A stretch of 64,000 bases of DNA from Cenococcum geophilum 1.58. Its lineage: Eukaryota > Ascomycota > Dothideomycetes > Gloniales > Gloniaceae. The stretch is from NCBI GenBank assembly GCA_001692895.1, contig KV748195.1, positions 930,001-994,000 on the forward strand, given 5' to 3'. The notes beneath the pieces were generated by a model. That model did no database searches. It was not told the origin of the DNA and saw nothing but the letters and a program-made list of their open reading frames with translations. The translations under genes were made by a program, and so were the position numbers. Below, piece after piece: positions 55,080-64,000 of the stretch; position 1 is the stretch's first letter, and every line of letters starts with the position of its first letter.

Positions 55080-56564
55080 ATGTCGACTCCGTGGCTGGAC
55101 ACCGGCGACAACGCCTGGCAGCTCACCGCAGCCTCTCTCGTCGCTCTCCAATCCGTCCCGGGCCTTGTCGTGCTCTACGCCGGCTGGGTCAAACACAAAT
55201 GGGCCATCAACTCGGCCTTCATGGCCTTCTACGCCTTCTGTATGGTCCTCATTTGCTGGGTTGTATTTGCCTACAAAGCGGCATTTGGTGAATACATGTT
55301 GCCTTTCGTTGGAGTCCCAGGAACTGCTCTTGGGATAAACTACCAGTTAAAGCAATCCACCCTGCCATCAGCAGCCCTAATTCAGAACTTCCCGCAGGCA
55401 ACAATGATATACTTCCAATTTGTCTTCGCTGCCATTACCTTGGTCCTCGTCGCAGGTAGCTATCTCTGCCGCATGAACTTCTTCGCCTGGATGATTTTTG
55501 TCCCGCTGTGGCTGACTTTGTCCTACACCGTCGGGGCCTACAGTCTATGGGGCGGTGGATTCCTATTCAAGCTCGGCGTCATCGACTATTCCGGCGGCTA
55601 TGTTATTCACCTTTCATCTGGCACTGCAGGCTTTGTAGGTGCGTACTGGATTGGTCCTCGAATTCGGGAAGACCTTGAAGATAACACACCAAACAACATT
55701 CTCGTCATGCTTGTAGGGGCCGGTATTCTTTGGATTGGCTGGAATGGCTTCAATGGAGGTGATCCATATGCCGCTAGTGCCGATGCAGGCGTCGCCGTCC
55801 TTAACACGAATATCTGCACGGCTTTGAGCTCCCTGATTTGGGTCGGGTGCGATCTAGCATACTACAAACGTCCTTCGGTCATCGGCGCCATCCAGGGCAT
55901 GATCACGGGCCTCGTGGCCATTACGCCTGCTGCCGGTGTTGTCGCAGGCTGGGGCGCTGTTTGCTTGGCTGTTGGTAGCGGCACTATCCCTTGGTTCTTC
56001 CTTAATATTGCGGGTCGGAAGTGGGCGTTCTTCCAGGCTGTCGACGACACGCTCGATGTCTTCCATACACACTTCGTCGGCGCCATTGTCGGAGGCTTCG
56101 GAACAGGTTTGTTTGCCACTGTGGAGGGCTGTGCGGCTTTCGGAATCGCGAACCCGGGCGGTGCGGTCGCAGGCAACGGACGCCAAGTGTGGGTGCAGAT
56201 CGTGGGCGCGTTGTTCATCATTGGGTGGAACGCGTTCTGGACGACGGCGATCATGCTGTTCATCAAATACGTCCTACGCGTTCCCCTGCGCATGTCGGAC
56301 GCGGACCTGCTGATTGGCGATTATGCCATCCATGGCGAGGAACCATACACATTTGCACACTATAATCGGCTCTTGCTGGCACCAAGGGGCCGCGGAAATG
56401 ATGGAAGCGGCGAATTGGGTCTTACAGGCATCTTAGAGGGGAGAGATCCCATACCGGATATAAGGAGAGAAGAAGAAGAGAGAGACATGAAGATCGAACA
56501 GGACAGGAGTCAGAGCATGCGACTCAAGAGGTTGAATGAGGGTGGGGTCGCGAAGGTGGATTGA
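55080..56564 (+). CDS. Ammonium transporter (Amt/Mep family)
   Basis: Intact single-exon gene, 494 residues, the usual size. Amt/Mep proteins move ammonium across the plasma membrane through a pore lined by twin histidines. Seen here: the N-terminal helix LTAASLVALQSVPGLVVLYA; NFPQATMIYFQFVF with the gating Phe region (about 104-115); VIDYSGGYVIHLSSG with D169 and pore H177; GWNGFNGGDP; DVFHTHFVGAIVG with pore H331; and the C-terminal DYAIHGEEPY followed by a polar cytosolic tail. Alignment to AmtB D160, H168 and H318 is by motif. The GDNAWQLTAA / VKHKWAINSAFMA start resembles the plant AMT2-like/prokaryotic-type branch more than classical yeast Mep2. The start has A at -3. Four GATAAG sites upstream suggest nitrogen control. 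Base composition is unlike the AT-rich neighbours. Confidence 0.95.
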   Translation: MSTPWLDTGDNAWQLTAASLVALQSVPGLVVLYAGWVKHKWAINSAFMAFYAFCMVLICWVVFAYKAAFGEYMLPFVGVPGTALGINYQLKQSTLPSAALIQNFPQATMIYFQFVFAAITLVLVAGSYLCRMNFFAWMIFVPLWLTLSYTVGAYSLWGGGFLFKLGVIDYSGGYVIHLSSGTAGFVGAYWIGPRIREDLEDNTPNNILVMLVGAGILWIGWNGFNGGDPYAASADAGVAVLNTNICTALSSLIWVGCDLAYYKRPSVIGAIQGMITGLVAITPAAGVVAGWGAVCLAVGSGTIPWFFLNIAGRKWAFFQAVDDTLDVFHTHFVGAIVGGFGTGLFATVEGCAAFGIANPGGAVAGNGRQVWVQIVGALFIIGWNAFWTTAIMLFIKYVLRVPLRMSDADLLIGDYAIHGEEPYTFAHYNRLLLAPRGRGNDGSGELGLTGILEGRDPIPDIRREEEERDMKIEQDRSQSMRLKRLNEGGVAKVD

Positions 56565-57187
56565 GATAAGAGACAGGACGGTGGAAGTAGATGAGAGAGC
56601 ATTTTTGCGATTGAGTGGTATTGCTGCGCTGAAGACCAACAAGTTGTTTGTACTGATCTTGTGTATAGATGTGTAGTTACAATCTGACTGGATGAGAGAA
56701 GTTGCTTCCATTGCATATTACAGAATCCTGCCGTTACCGCCCCTCGGTGCAGAGTTTGATTTCGCGGAAACGGAGCCAGGGTGACTTCTCGGGGAATCCG
56801 TGCTCACAGACATGTGAAGACACGCTCGAATATTATCGACTGTCACCTCTTATGCTGGTACGAACGTGCCCATACTCTGCGATTGTCGCAGTGTTATATC
56901 AGGATGTTGCCAGAACAAACGTTCGGTCTCTTGGGTATTTGCTCACCAACAGATCTCGTTGATGTAGATGATGCTTGAAGATGTTGCTAAATCAAGGCGA
57001 GAGGGTAATTGGGTGGGCACGGCAGCCGCCCCTGCAAATGCAGTACCACCATCTCAGAATACGACCATGACACGCAAGGGCTGCAAGGTTCCCGATCCCA
57101 GAGCCGCGTACCCCTCATCAATGTAAATTTTCCTCTTCTCGCTCTTTGCTCTCGTACCCCTGTCCTCTCATCCAATTTCACACAGAG
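56565..57187. other. Intergenic region between ammonium transporter and FAD oxidase
   Basis: About 620 bp of normal composition serving as terminator/3' UTR of the transporter and promoter/5' UTR of the oxidase. Open frames on both strands are accidental overlaps. Confidence 0.5.
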
Positions 57188-58955
57188 ATGTTTGTTCCCA
57201 TGTTTTTGGCTCTTGTATTATGGCTGGGACTGTTAGCAGTACATGTTCAGGCAATTGATCTAAGTGCCAAGCCTGCATCAGAAAATAGTCGAGACGAAAT
57301 TGCGAGAAGTTCACTTTTGGAAACTCGCGGTGCTGCATCGAATCACTCATGTTCTCGTGCTGTCCGTAATTCCTTCTCCCTACCTTGCCTTCAATATATT
57401 ATTTAAGTCAATGCTTATTTGTTCTGTATCACAAGTGTTCGTTACTCGCCGAAAAATTCCCCAGTCAAGTTTACTCCTCGGGCACTTCCCTTTATGCCGC
57501 TTTTGAACAGTCGTTCTGGACAATGCAGCAAACAGAAGTTCAGCCACACTGCATCTTCCGTCCTGGAGATGCAACCGATGTCTCCGCTGCAATCCGCACA
57601 GTTCGCCAAACGCAATGCACCTTCGCAGTGAGATCCGGTGGCCATGCCGCTTTTGCCGGCGCATCTAACGCTCACAACGGGCTAACCATTGATCTGCGAG
57701 GTTTAAATAAAGTGAAGCTGTCGGATGATGACACGATTGCCCATGTAGGTACCGGTAATACCTGGTACGACGTCTACACTGCTCTTCAGCCAAGTAACCT
57801 CACAGTCATTGGAGGAAGAGTAGCGGCGATTGGAGTTGGCGGTCTGACTACAGGAGGTCTGTAATAAACCAGGCTATATCCTAGCTCCAATGAACTTACC
57901 CGCATCCAGGGGGTATCTCGTTCTTCTCCGGCCTTCATGGCTGGGCGTGTGATAATGTCCGGAACTATGAGGTGTGCTGATTTCCACAACTCCAATAATT
58001 CCTTGTGTGATACTTATGCTTCCAGGTGGTTACTGCGAGCGGCGATATCTTACAAGTGAATATCAGCAGTTATCCGGACCTATATTTTGCTCTACGGGGG
58101 GGAGGCCCAAACTTCGGCATAGTGACTCGCTTCGATCTCTTCACGTATTCCTTGCCACAAGGCCTCATGTGGGGCGGTTCCCTTGTATATCTGATGAACT
58201 ACAGTTCATCGATCCTCACCGCATTCACTGAATTCGGTGTTAATGCCCCGAGTGACCCTAACGCTGCTCTCATCGTCGCCTATGCTTACTACAAGGGCCA
58301 GTATCTTGTAACCGCAGATCTCGAGTACGCGAAACCCTTGGTTGATCCTGCCATCTTCCATGACTTTAAAGCGGTCCCTTCCCTTCAAGATACCACAGGC
58401 ATCAAAACTCTAGCAGATATCACTATCGAGTTCAACCAGTCGAATCCAAGTGGCTTCCGAGTGACCTCCTGGACTGCAACATACCAATTAAACTACACTA
58501 TGGCCTCCTATATCGTTGACATTTTCATTGAGGAGACGAACGTTGTAGCAAACGCCACGGGCATTCTCCCTGCATGTATCCTACAATTTATCACGATAAA
58601 TCAACTCTCACATATGTCCAAGTATGGTGGCAACGCGCTTGGTCTCTCTACCAATGAACCTCTTATCCTGCTAGAACTTGCGTATATGTGGAAGAGTGCT
58701 GCGGATGATGAGAGGATTCTTCAGGCTTGTAAAAATATAGTTGAGAGAACAGTAACAATGAGCAGGGAATGGGGCCTTACTGAGGAGTACTTGTATATGA
58801 ATTATGCAAGTCAGTTCCAGGACGTCGTGCCGAGCTATGGGAAGGAGAATCATGAAAGATTATTTGAGGTGGCGAGGAAGTACGACCCTGAGGGAGTCTT
58901 TCAGAAATTGCAGCCGGGATATTTCAAACTAAATGGGAGTCCAAAGAGGAGATAA
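57188..58955 (+). CDS. Secreted FAD-linked oxidoreductase, berberine-bridge-enzyme type, four exons
   Basis: Predicted 528-residue secreted flavoprotein. Exons: 57188-57361, 57436-57856, 57910-57971, 58026-58955; introns of 74, 53 and 54 bp. The second donor, GTCTGT, is required to give TTGGGISFFSG; the first, GTCCGT, is weaker and chosen by frame and homology (an alternative is 57366-57469). Signal peptide about 1-22 (MFVPMFLALVLWLGLLAVHV). FAD domain: CIFRP, FAVRSGGHAAFAG with H128, and GLHGWACDN with C212; His plus Cys at these places is the bicovalent FAD pattern of this family. ALRGGGPNFGIVT and the C-terminal BBE motif (LYMNYAS, KYDPEGVFQKLQPGYFKL) complete it. Such enzymes oxidise sugars, alcohols or alkaloid-like secondary metabolites; the substrate here is unknown. 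No core biosynthetic gene lies nearby. Intact. Confidence 0.85.
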
Positions 58956-59640
58956 ACCAAACCAACGCCATCAAGAATATCGTTTTTAACCAGCTCTTTG
59001 TTAGAAACTGAGAGCCTCAGCAGTGGGACAATGTCAGTGACTTTTATTTCAAGTTTTCAGTACGAATTAGTAGCCTCTATTTCTATCCACTTCACTATTA
59101 CAGCAAACTTTCCGGAGCGTCTCCGGGCAGAACCATCCTTTAGAACCATATTACTTAACAATTAGCAAGCTTGCACCGCTAACTTACCTCAGTGGATTCA
59201 TACTAAGAAATCGCGCTAGTCTCCTTTGCAGTGATCTATTTGGATCGGAGTGGAGCGGATTTGAAGCCGGAATTATCCACCAAATATTCCATTTGAAGCC
59301 AGGAGCACCACGGAGCTCCAGTGTAGTTATATACTATTTATAGTAAGTATTGGCACGAATTTAGTGTAGTATTTGAGAGGTAGGAGGTCTGTAAGCGTCA
59401 AAAAACATCGTCAAATGGGCTCATTAGATTCCTCACCTTCCTCTATAATATCATCGTCCTTAATAACCACCACCTTACTAACAGCGGCAATAATAATGTA
59501 TGTATATCCTCTAGAAAGGTTATACGAAGCTGATATTAACTTAGGGCTCTTATCCTCTATAACGCTGCCGCCGCCGCCATTACCCTCGCTACCGCCAACG
59601 CTAACCCCATCCTTATTATAGGATAGCAGTAATTAGCTCC
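58956..59640. other. 3' flank of the oxidase; boundary to AT-rich repeats
   Basis: Normal composition to about 59350, with CAGTGATCTATTTGGATCGG at 59231 resembling 15461-15480. The frame at 59373-59621 is low complexity (Ser/Thr then Pro-rich) and not convincing as a gene. Confidence 0.4.
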
Positions 59641-60966
59641 CTAGTGTTATAGTCCGCAAAGCTATACATTGCTAGCCATTCTAGGGAGGATTCAGAGTTC
59701 GTACGAGGCGCGATCTCCCCTTATTAAATAGCTTTGCACTAGCCTTTGTATATTAACGCCATCCTTATATAATCTTAGGGTTAAGTAGTAGGTAACCCAT
59801 ATACTACGTGTCTTAGTACTTACCTAGGCTACCGCCCGTTCCTATTGTGTTATTAGGTATTTAGGCACTTTAGCAAAATATATAGGAATTATAAATAGCG
59901 TAACTATATATCTTGCTACTCTGTATAAGATAAGAATAGAGGAAATAATAGTAGACCTCTACGCTTACTATAAGTAGGGCTTAGTGGCAATAGTAGCGAC
60001 GGCATAATAGCGGCACCGTTATTAATTAATAATAAGCCTAAAGCTACGGCCTAAAATATAATTATTTTTGCATAAGGTATATATGAACTTTTATTTAGTA
60101 TATATTAGCATATATTTAGCTATTAGGATTATTAGTAGCACTTATATAAGATTATAGCTTAACATACTATATAAGCTAAGTAGTTATTTTATATAATAAA
60201 ACTAAAACAGATTAGTATATATATAGATAGTTAAGATAAATACTCTTAAGTAAGAGCCTAGTTCGCTACTACTATTTTAAATATTTTACTCTTTTAAGAC
60301 TCTTAATATCTATTTATATCCTCTTCTATAAGATTATATAATACGCTGCAAAGAGGGATTATTTTAGTTTATTACTTATTACTAGAATTAATAGAATAAT
60401 AATAGCTAGTAATAATAGTCGTGGCCATTATATACGCTATTGCTTTTAGTATTACTATTTAATAGTAAAAAGCTTTCTAATCTAACTTAGAGGAATAGTA
60501 ATATAGTTATTATACTCGCCTTAACTTTAAGGCCGAGTAAACTTATTAAGATCCTTAATAATCTAATTATATAAATTTAATTCTTATTTAGTAGAGGCTT
60601 ACCTATATAGTAAAACCAAAGGCTAAGCAGAAAGAGTCTTAGGCTTAAAAGCTTATAATTAATAATCCTTTTAAAGTCCTTTAACCCTTTTAAATATAGC
60701 TCTCTACTACTTCTTTTCCTAATTTGCTTAAATATACCTTGTATAACGTTTTAGATAAAGAATAATTGCCGTAGTATATAACGGGGATTTATTAGACTTT
60801 AGGTAGTATTTATTAAACACCTTCTATCTAATTTAAACCCTTTTGCTAAAGTAGCTATTATTTTTATAGTGTTCCTATTATATAACGTTAAAAAAACTCT
60901 TAAAAGTAAAGAATTTTTTTATAAGACTCTACTTAAAATACCTTATAAAAATATCCATTAAAAAGA
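59641..60966. other. RIP-degraded AT-rich stretch, remnant coding unidentified
   Basis: One plus-strand frame, ignoring stops, reads protein-like between about 59900 and 60420 (YKIRIEEIIVDLYAYYK; LSSYFIQQNQNRLVYIQIV if stops are taken as Gln), suggesting an old transposon ORF. The family was not recognised. Confidence 0.35.
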
Positions 60967-61143
60967 GTGTTAGGCCGTAGAGACGCACTTACTGTAACCG
61001 GCTTAGCGCAGGCAAGGCGTAGGCGAGGCGCCTATAAAATATAGTCGCCCCGTACTAGAGAACAGTAGAATTTAGTTCTATAGTTCTACTTTATTAAGAA
61101 CTAGATACCTATTGCATTCCGCTACTATTATTACGTTATAACA
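60967..61143 (+). repeat. Candidate LTR of a plus-strand retroelement
   Basis: Begins TGTTAGGCCGTAGAGACGCA and ends ACGTTATAACA, with TG...CA edges, and is followed about 240 bp later by a plus-strand gag-like frame. Only one copy is in the window, so the boundaries are inferred. Confidence 0.45.
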
Positions 61144-61379
61144 TACCCTTAGGGCCTTGGCGTCCTAACAGTTCTAAATTCTTATCCCTTTTTAGGGGTA
61201 GCGGCTAGGTAATCCAGCGGTTTACTAAGGCTGCGACTATATAGCAACAGCCCTCTATTAAAAAGACGACCTATATTTATTAACTATATTACAGCCTATT
61301 AACCTAATAGCGAGACACAGGCGTAATATTAGTGTGGTACGTAGTACTAAGTCTAGGAATTGGCTTTAGGATAACGCAG

Positions 61380-62375
61380 GCAAACCCATATCCTAGATAG
61401 AACTAAAAGCCATAGGCAAGGACACTATATAGAAAGAAATATAACGACTAGAGAAAAAAAAGCTATAACTTTTAAAGTAAGGAAAAATATAGTTACTTAG
61501 GGAGAAGGTAGAAATGCTAAGACGGCGTTAACGCGGTAAGGCGACATTAACTCCCGTTCCTAACCCAGATCTACTACCTTAAAGTATCCAATTAGAGTAC
61601 TTAGACAATAGCTTAATATATCTAAATTTTAAACAGAAGGCTATTAATATAATAGGCGCTCTATTAAAACAGGCAGTTAAAATAAAGAAGATCGCTCTAT
61701 ATTACGATGAGACTATATAAGAGTACTAAGACTTTTATAATAGCTTAAAGCTAGCGTTCCGCCTAACGCCTAACGCCTTCGCAAATAAAGATATTAAAGT
61801 TGCGTTTACTATATAATATATAAAGGGGACTAATAGAATCCTTTAGCTATAATACGAAAATAATTATCTAGATATATAGTTTACCTAAGAAGAGCTAATA
61901 GAATTCCTACTTAACTAGATTAAAAGTCCTATTAATTAAGAACTCTATATAGCCCTAATCTATACTAGGGCAATATAGCGAACTAATTAACTAGTAAATA
62001 AGTTTACTATTTACCTAACCTCCTTAGAAGCGTAAATTAACCCTCTTTATAATATAAAGCATTTAATAATATACCTATTTACAAAGCTACGGCTAAAGCT
62101 ACAGCTTACTATTACTAACTATTAGAAATTTCTATAAACTTAAAATTAGCTAGTTTCCCTAGCTGTCCTATTAAAGGAAAACTAAAAGAGTATAAGCGCT
62201 CTATAGTCTAAAGGCAATAGGCGCGCCGCGAACTCGAATAAAAAGACCACCTTATTAGGTAACTTAGGGAAAGCGGACTCTAAAACCACTACCAGCAATA
62301 TAATAGTGGGGCGAAGTAATACTACTAGGGGTTTAACCTAACCTAAGGGGAACTGCAAAAATTATGGCAAGCTAG
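61380..62375 (+). pseudogene. Retrotransposon gag remnant
   Basis: Plus-strand frame with stops where Gln/Trp are expected: FYNSLKLAFRLTPNAFANK, VAFTI-YIKGTNRIL, EELIEFLL, then a basic Ser/Thr linker and the start of a zinc knuckle (GNCKNYGKL) at about 62350, where it is cut off by the LTR at 62376. Capsid-like helices followed by a knuckle fit gag of an LTR element; the LTR may be 60967-61143. Confidence 0.55.
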
Positions 62376-62624
62376 TGTGGTGGTGGACGCGGTCCCTCTT
62401 AGATAGGAAGTCACAATGCTGTCTGTCTGTTAGTCGGTCGGTCGGTCGGTTAGTCGGTCGTTAGTTGTAATTAATCAGTAGGAAAACAGTTAGTAAGAAG
62501 AAAGGAAAGAATGTATTCTTAGTAGGTCGTGATATGTATATAATAGAGGGAAGAAGGAAGGAAGCCGAAGGCTTTATAAATATAGGGAAATGCCAAGACA
62601 GTAGGCGACGTCCAATCTACACCA
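62376..62624 (-). repeat. 3' LTR of a minus-strand LTR element running off the right edge
   Basis: TGTGGTGGTGGACGC at 62376 to CTACACCA at 62624; read on the minus strand it opens TGGTGTAGATTGG. Next to it inside the element, TACCTCCCCCACTAAG (62629-62644) is a purine-rich tract on the minus strand, as expected for a polypurine tract. The base before it is the end of GCTAG, the likely target duplication, whose partner is outside the window. A GTCGGTCGGTCGG run occurs at 62431-62460. Confidence 0.65.
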
Positions 62625-64000
62625 TGATATACCTCCCCCACTAAGAACATTGTCCCCTAACGTTCTATAATATAGAAGAATAGCAAAACGAGAGTATAGC
62701 AAAAGTAGAATAAGAAAAGGAAAGAATATCCCTAAAAAAACGCAGGTAACTTTATCCTTAGCCCTCCATAGAACTGCTCTACGGTGTCCTTCCGTTACCC
62801 ATAGCTTAGGTCCAATCTTCCTATTAGTAGCAGCTAGGACAGCAGTAACGGCAGTAACAGTAATAGTAGTATAAACAGTAATAAAAGCAGATAGTTAGCG
62901 CGGTAAAATAAGATAGAACAGTCGGCGGTAGAATACTCGGTGGAAGAACTTGGTAACAGTTAGTAAGTAGCAGAACTTTCGGTAGCAGAAATCTCGGTAG
63001 CGGTAGACGGTTGATAGCAGTCGGTTAGTCGCAGTTAGTTGATACAGCAGTAGCAGTAGCAGCAGTCAGTAGCAGTTGGTAAGAACGGTAGCAGTAGAAT
63101 AATTGGAACAATAGAACGAAACAGTCGGAATAGTAATGGCAGTAGTAGCAGCGGTAGAATAGCTGGTCGGCAGCAGTAGAACAGATCGGTTGGAATAGCA
63201 GTATAGAACGGCATAACAGACCTAGCAGATCTAGCAGTAAATAGACCTAGCAGCGGTATAGATCTAGGACGGTAGAGATAGCAGTTGGTTGAGACAGTAA
63301 GGACGGAATAGCTGGACGGAATAGCGGCAGCAGCGGCGGTGGCAGGACAGTCAATTAAGATAGCAGAGACTTCGGCCGTTTGATATTAAGACTCTGCATC
63401 TTGCTCTGTATTAGTTTGCATCGTACGCAGCTTCTTGATTAAAGCTCTGCCCGTGGCTTTGCATTAGGCCCTGCATCTAGCTGTGCGTCTGGCTGTGCAT
63501 CTTGCTGTGTATTATGTACCGATTTCCTATATAGGCCTAGTGGCTGCGTGCGTGGCTGTATGTCTGCTTTGACTACGGGACGAAGACTGTCTAGTTGGTT
63601 GGCGACGACGTGCTGCAACTGATCGTTCGGTCGTTCGATTAAGGTAGAAAGTCGGCCCGGTTGAAGGCTCTGACTGTCCTGACTTGAATGCGGAGACGGC
63701 GTTCAACTGATTAAGATCTGACGAGGCCATGGCTTGACTCAAGGTGTCTTCTGCTGCACGTACGACCTGGGTTTTGCATCCGTAGGCTCTGTATCTGCGG
63801 ATAATTGATTAAGACTCTGGCTGTGCTGTCGTTCTATTAAAGCTTTGTATCTATATAGTCGATTAAGGCTCTTGGTATCCTCTAGATGTCTAATCTAGAG
63901 ACCTATCTTAAGACTTCTTTCCTTGTAAGCATAGACAGCAGCTTCTAGTAGACCATTTTTACAGGCCTGGTGCTTTTCTGAGACGTCTCTTGTAGCTGCT
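62625..64000 (-). mobile_element. Internal region of the right-edge LTR element (partial)
   Basis: Moderate GC content, less RIP-degraded than the neighbours. 62820-63350 is rich in AGCAGT/GGTAGCAG words; 63380-64000 has repeated CTCTGCATCT / GGCTGTGC / GATTAAGRCTCT segments. On the minus strand a 71-codon frame at 63742-63527 (MSQAMASSDLNQLNAVSAFK) is open but unrecognised. No pol domain was identified in this part. Confidence 0.4.

Noticed and set aside
55854-56293. Long minus-strand ORFs inside the ammonium transporter
   Set aside because: Antisense shadows of a GC-richer conserved coding region; the plus-strand frame has all family motifs.
59373-59621. 82-codon ORF with Pro-rich end
   Set aside because: Low complexity, no domain, and it straddles the boundary to AT-rich repeat; not called as a gene.

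Overview
The window reads as a filamentous ascomycete (Pezizomycotina) chromosome segment dominated by repeats. Reasons: genes with short GT-AG introns (46-81 bp), families typical of that group (a fungal rhodopsin-domain membrane protein, an APC permease, a berberine-bridge-type FAD oxidase), and retrotransposons whose coding frames are full of C-to-T / G-to-A changes and TAG/TAA stops, the mark of repeat-induced point mutation (RIP). About three quarters of the window is AT-rich, RIP-degraded transposon sequence. Genes sit in short islands of normal base composition.

Layout. 1-10.0 kb: nested Ty3/gypsy elements. A complete 6.1-kb minus-strand copy (A, 347-6452, TSD TTGTT) lies in the reverse transcriptase of a second gypsy element, which was also hit by a plus-strand relative whose 3' LTR is at 24-240. 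A hAT transposase remnant follows. 10.9-15.05 kb: gene island with a six-exon APC permease (minus) and a four-exon rhodopsin-domain protein (plus), diverging from a shared 975-bp promoter. 15.75-23.47 kb: an unidentified degraded ORF, then a second copy of gypsy A (B, 16922-23466) carrying a fresh PIF/Harbinger-like MITE in its LTR; a small Tc1/mariner-like MITE follows. 24.06-25.3 kb: a degraded minus-strand gene encoding a BIR (inhibitor-of-apoptosis-type) zinc domain. 26.3-40.2 kb: a DIRS-like tyrosine-recombinase retrotransposon (minus), interrupted by a 7.95-kb gypsy element (C, 31140-39090, TSD GAAAG), then a hAT-type MITE with a perfect 8-bp TSD. 40.6-42.96 kb: a foldback-like element with arms of more than 500 bp, GC-rich tips and extremely AT-rich shafts. 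43.0-44.9 kb: unique sequence with one orphan membrane-protein ORF. 44.95-54.49 kb: a Ginger-like DDE DNA transposon with about 145-bp terminal inverted repeats and a 4-bp TSD, split by a complete 5.35-kb Ty1/copia element (47211-52560, TSD TTAGG). 54.5-59 kb: second gene island, an intact single-exon ammonium transporter with four upstream GATAAG sites and a secreted FAD-linked oxidase. 59.6-64 kb: more RIP-degraded sequence, including an LTR plus gag remnant cut by another minus-strand LTR element that runs off the right edge.

The four intact genes encode a nitrogen or quaternary-amine permease, a rhodopsin-fold membrane protein, an ammonium transporter and a secreted oxidoreductase. Two are transporters with AreA/NIT2-type sites upstream, so nitrogen-responsive expression is plausible for these islands; they do not form an obvious biosynthetic cluster. 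Gene models were assembled by hand from splice signals and frame continuity; transposon boundaries come from LTR/TIR and target-site-duplication matches read directly from the sequence.
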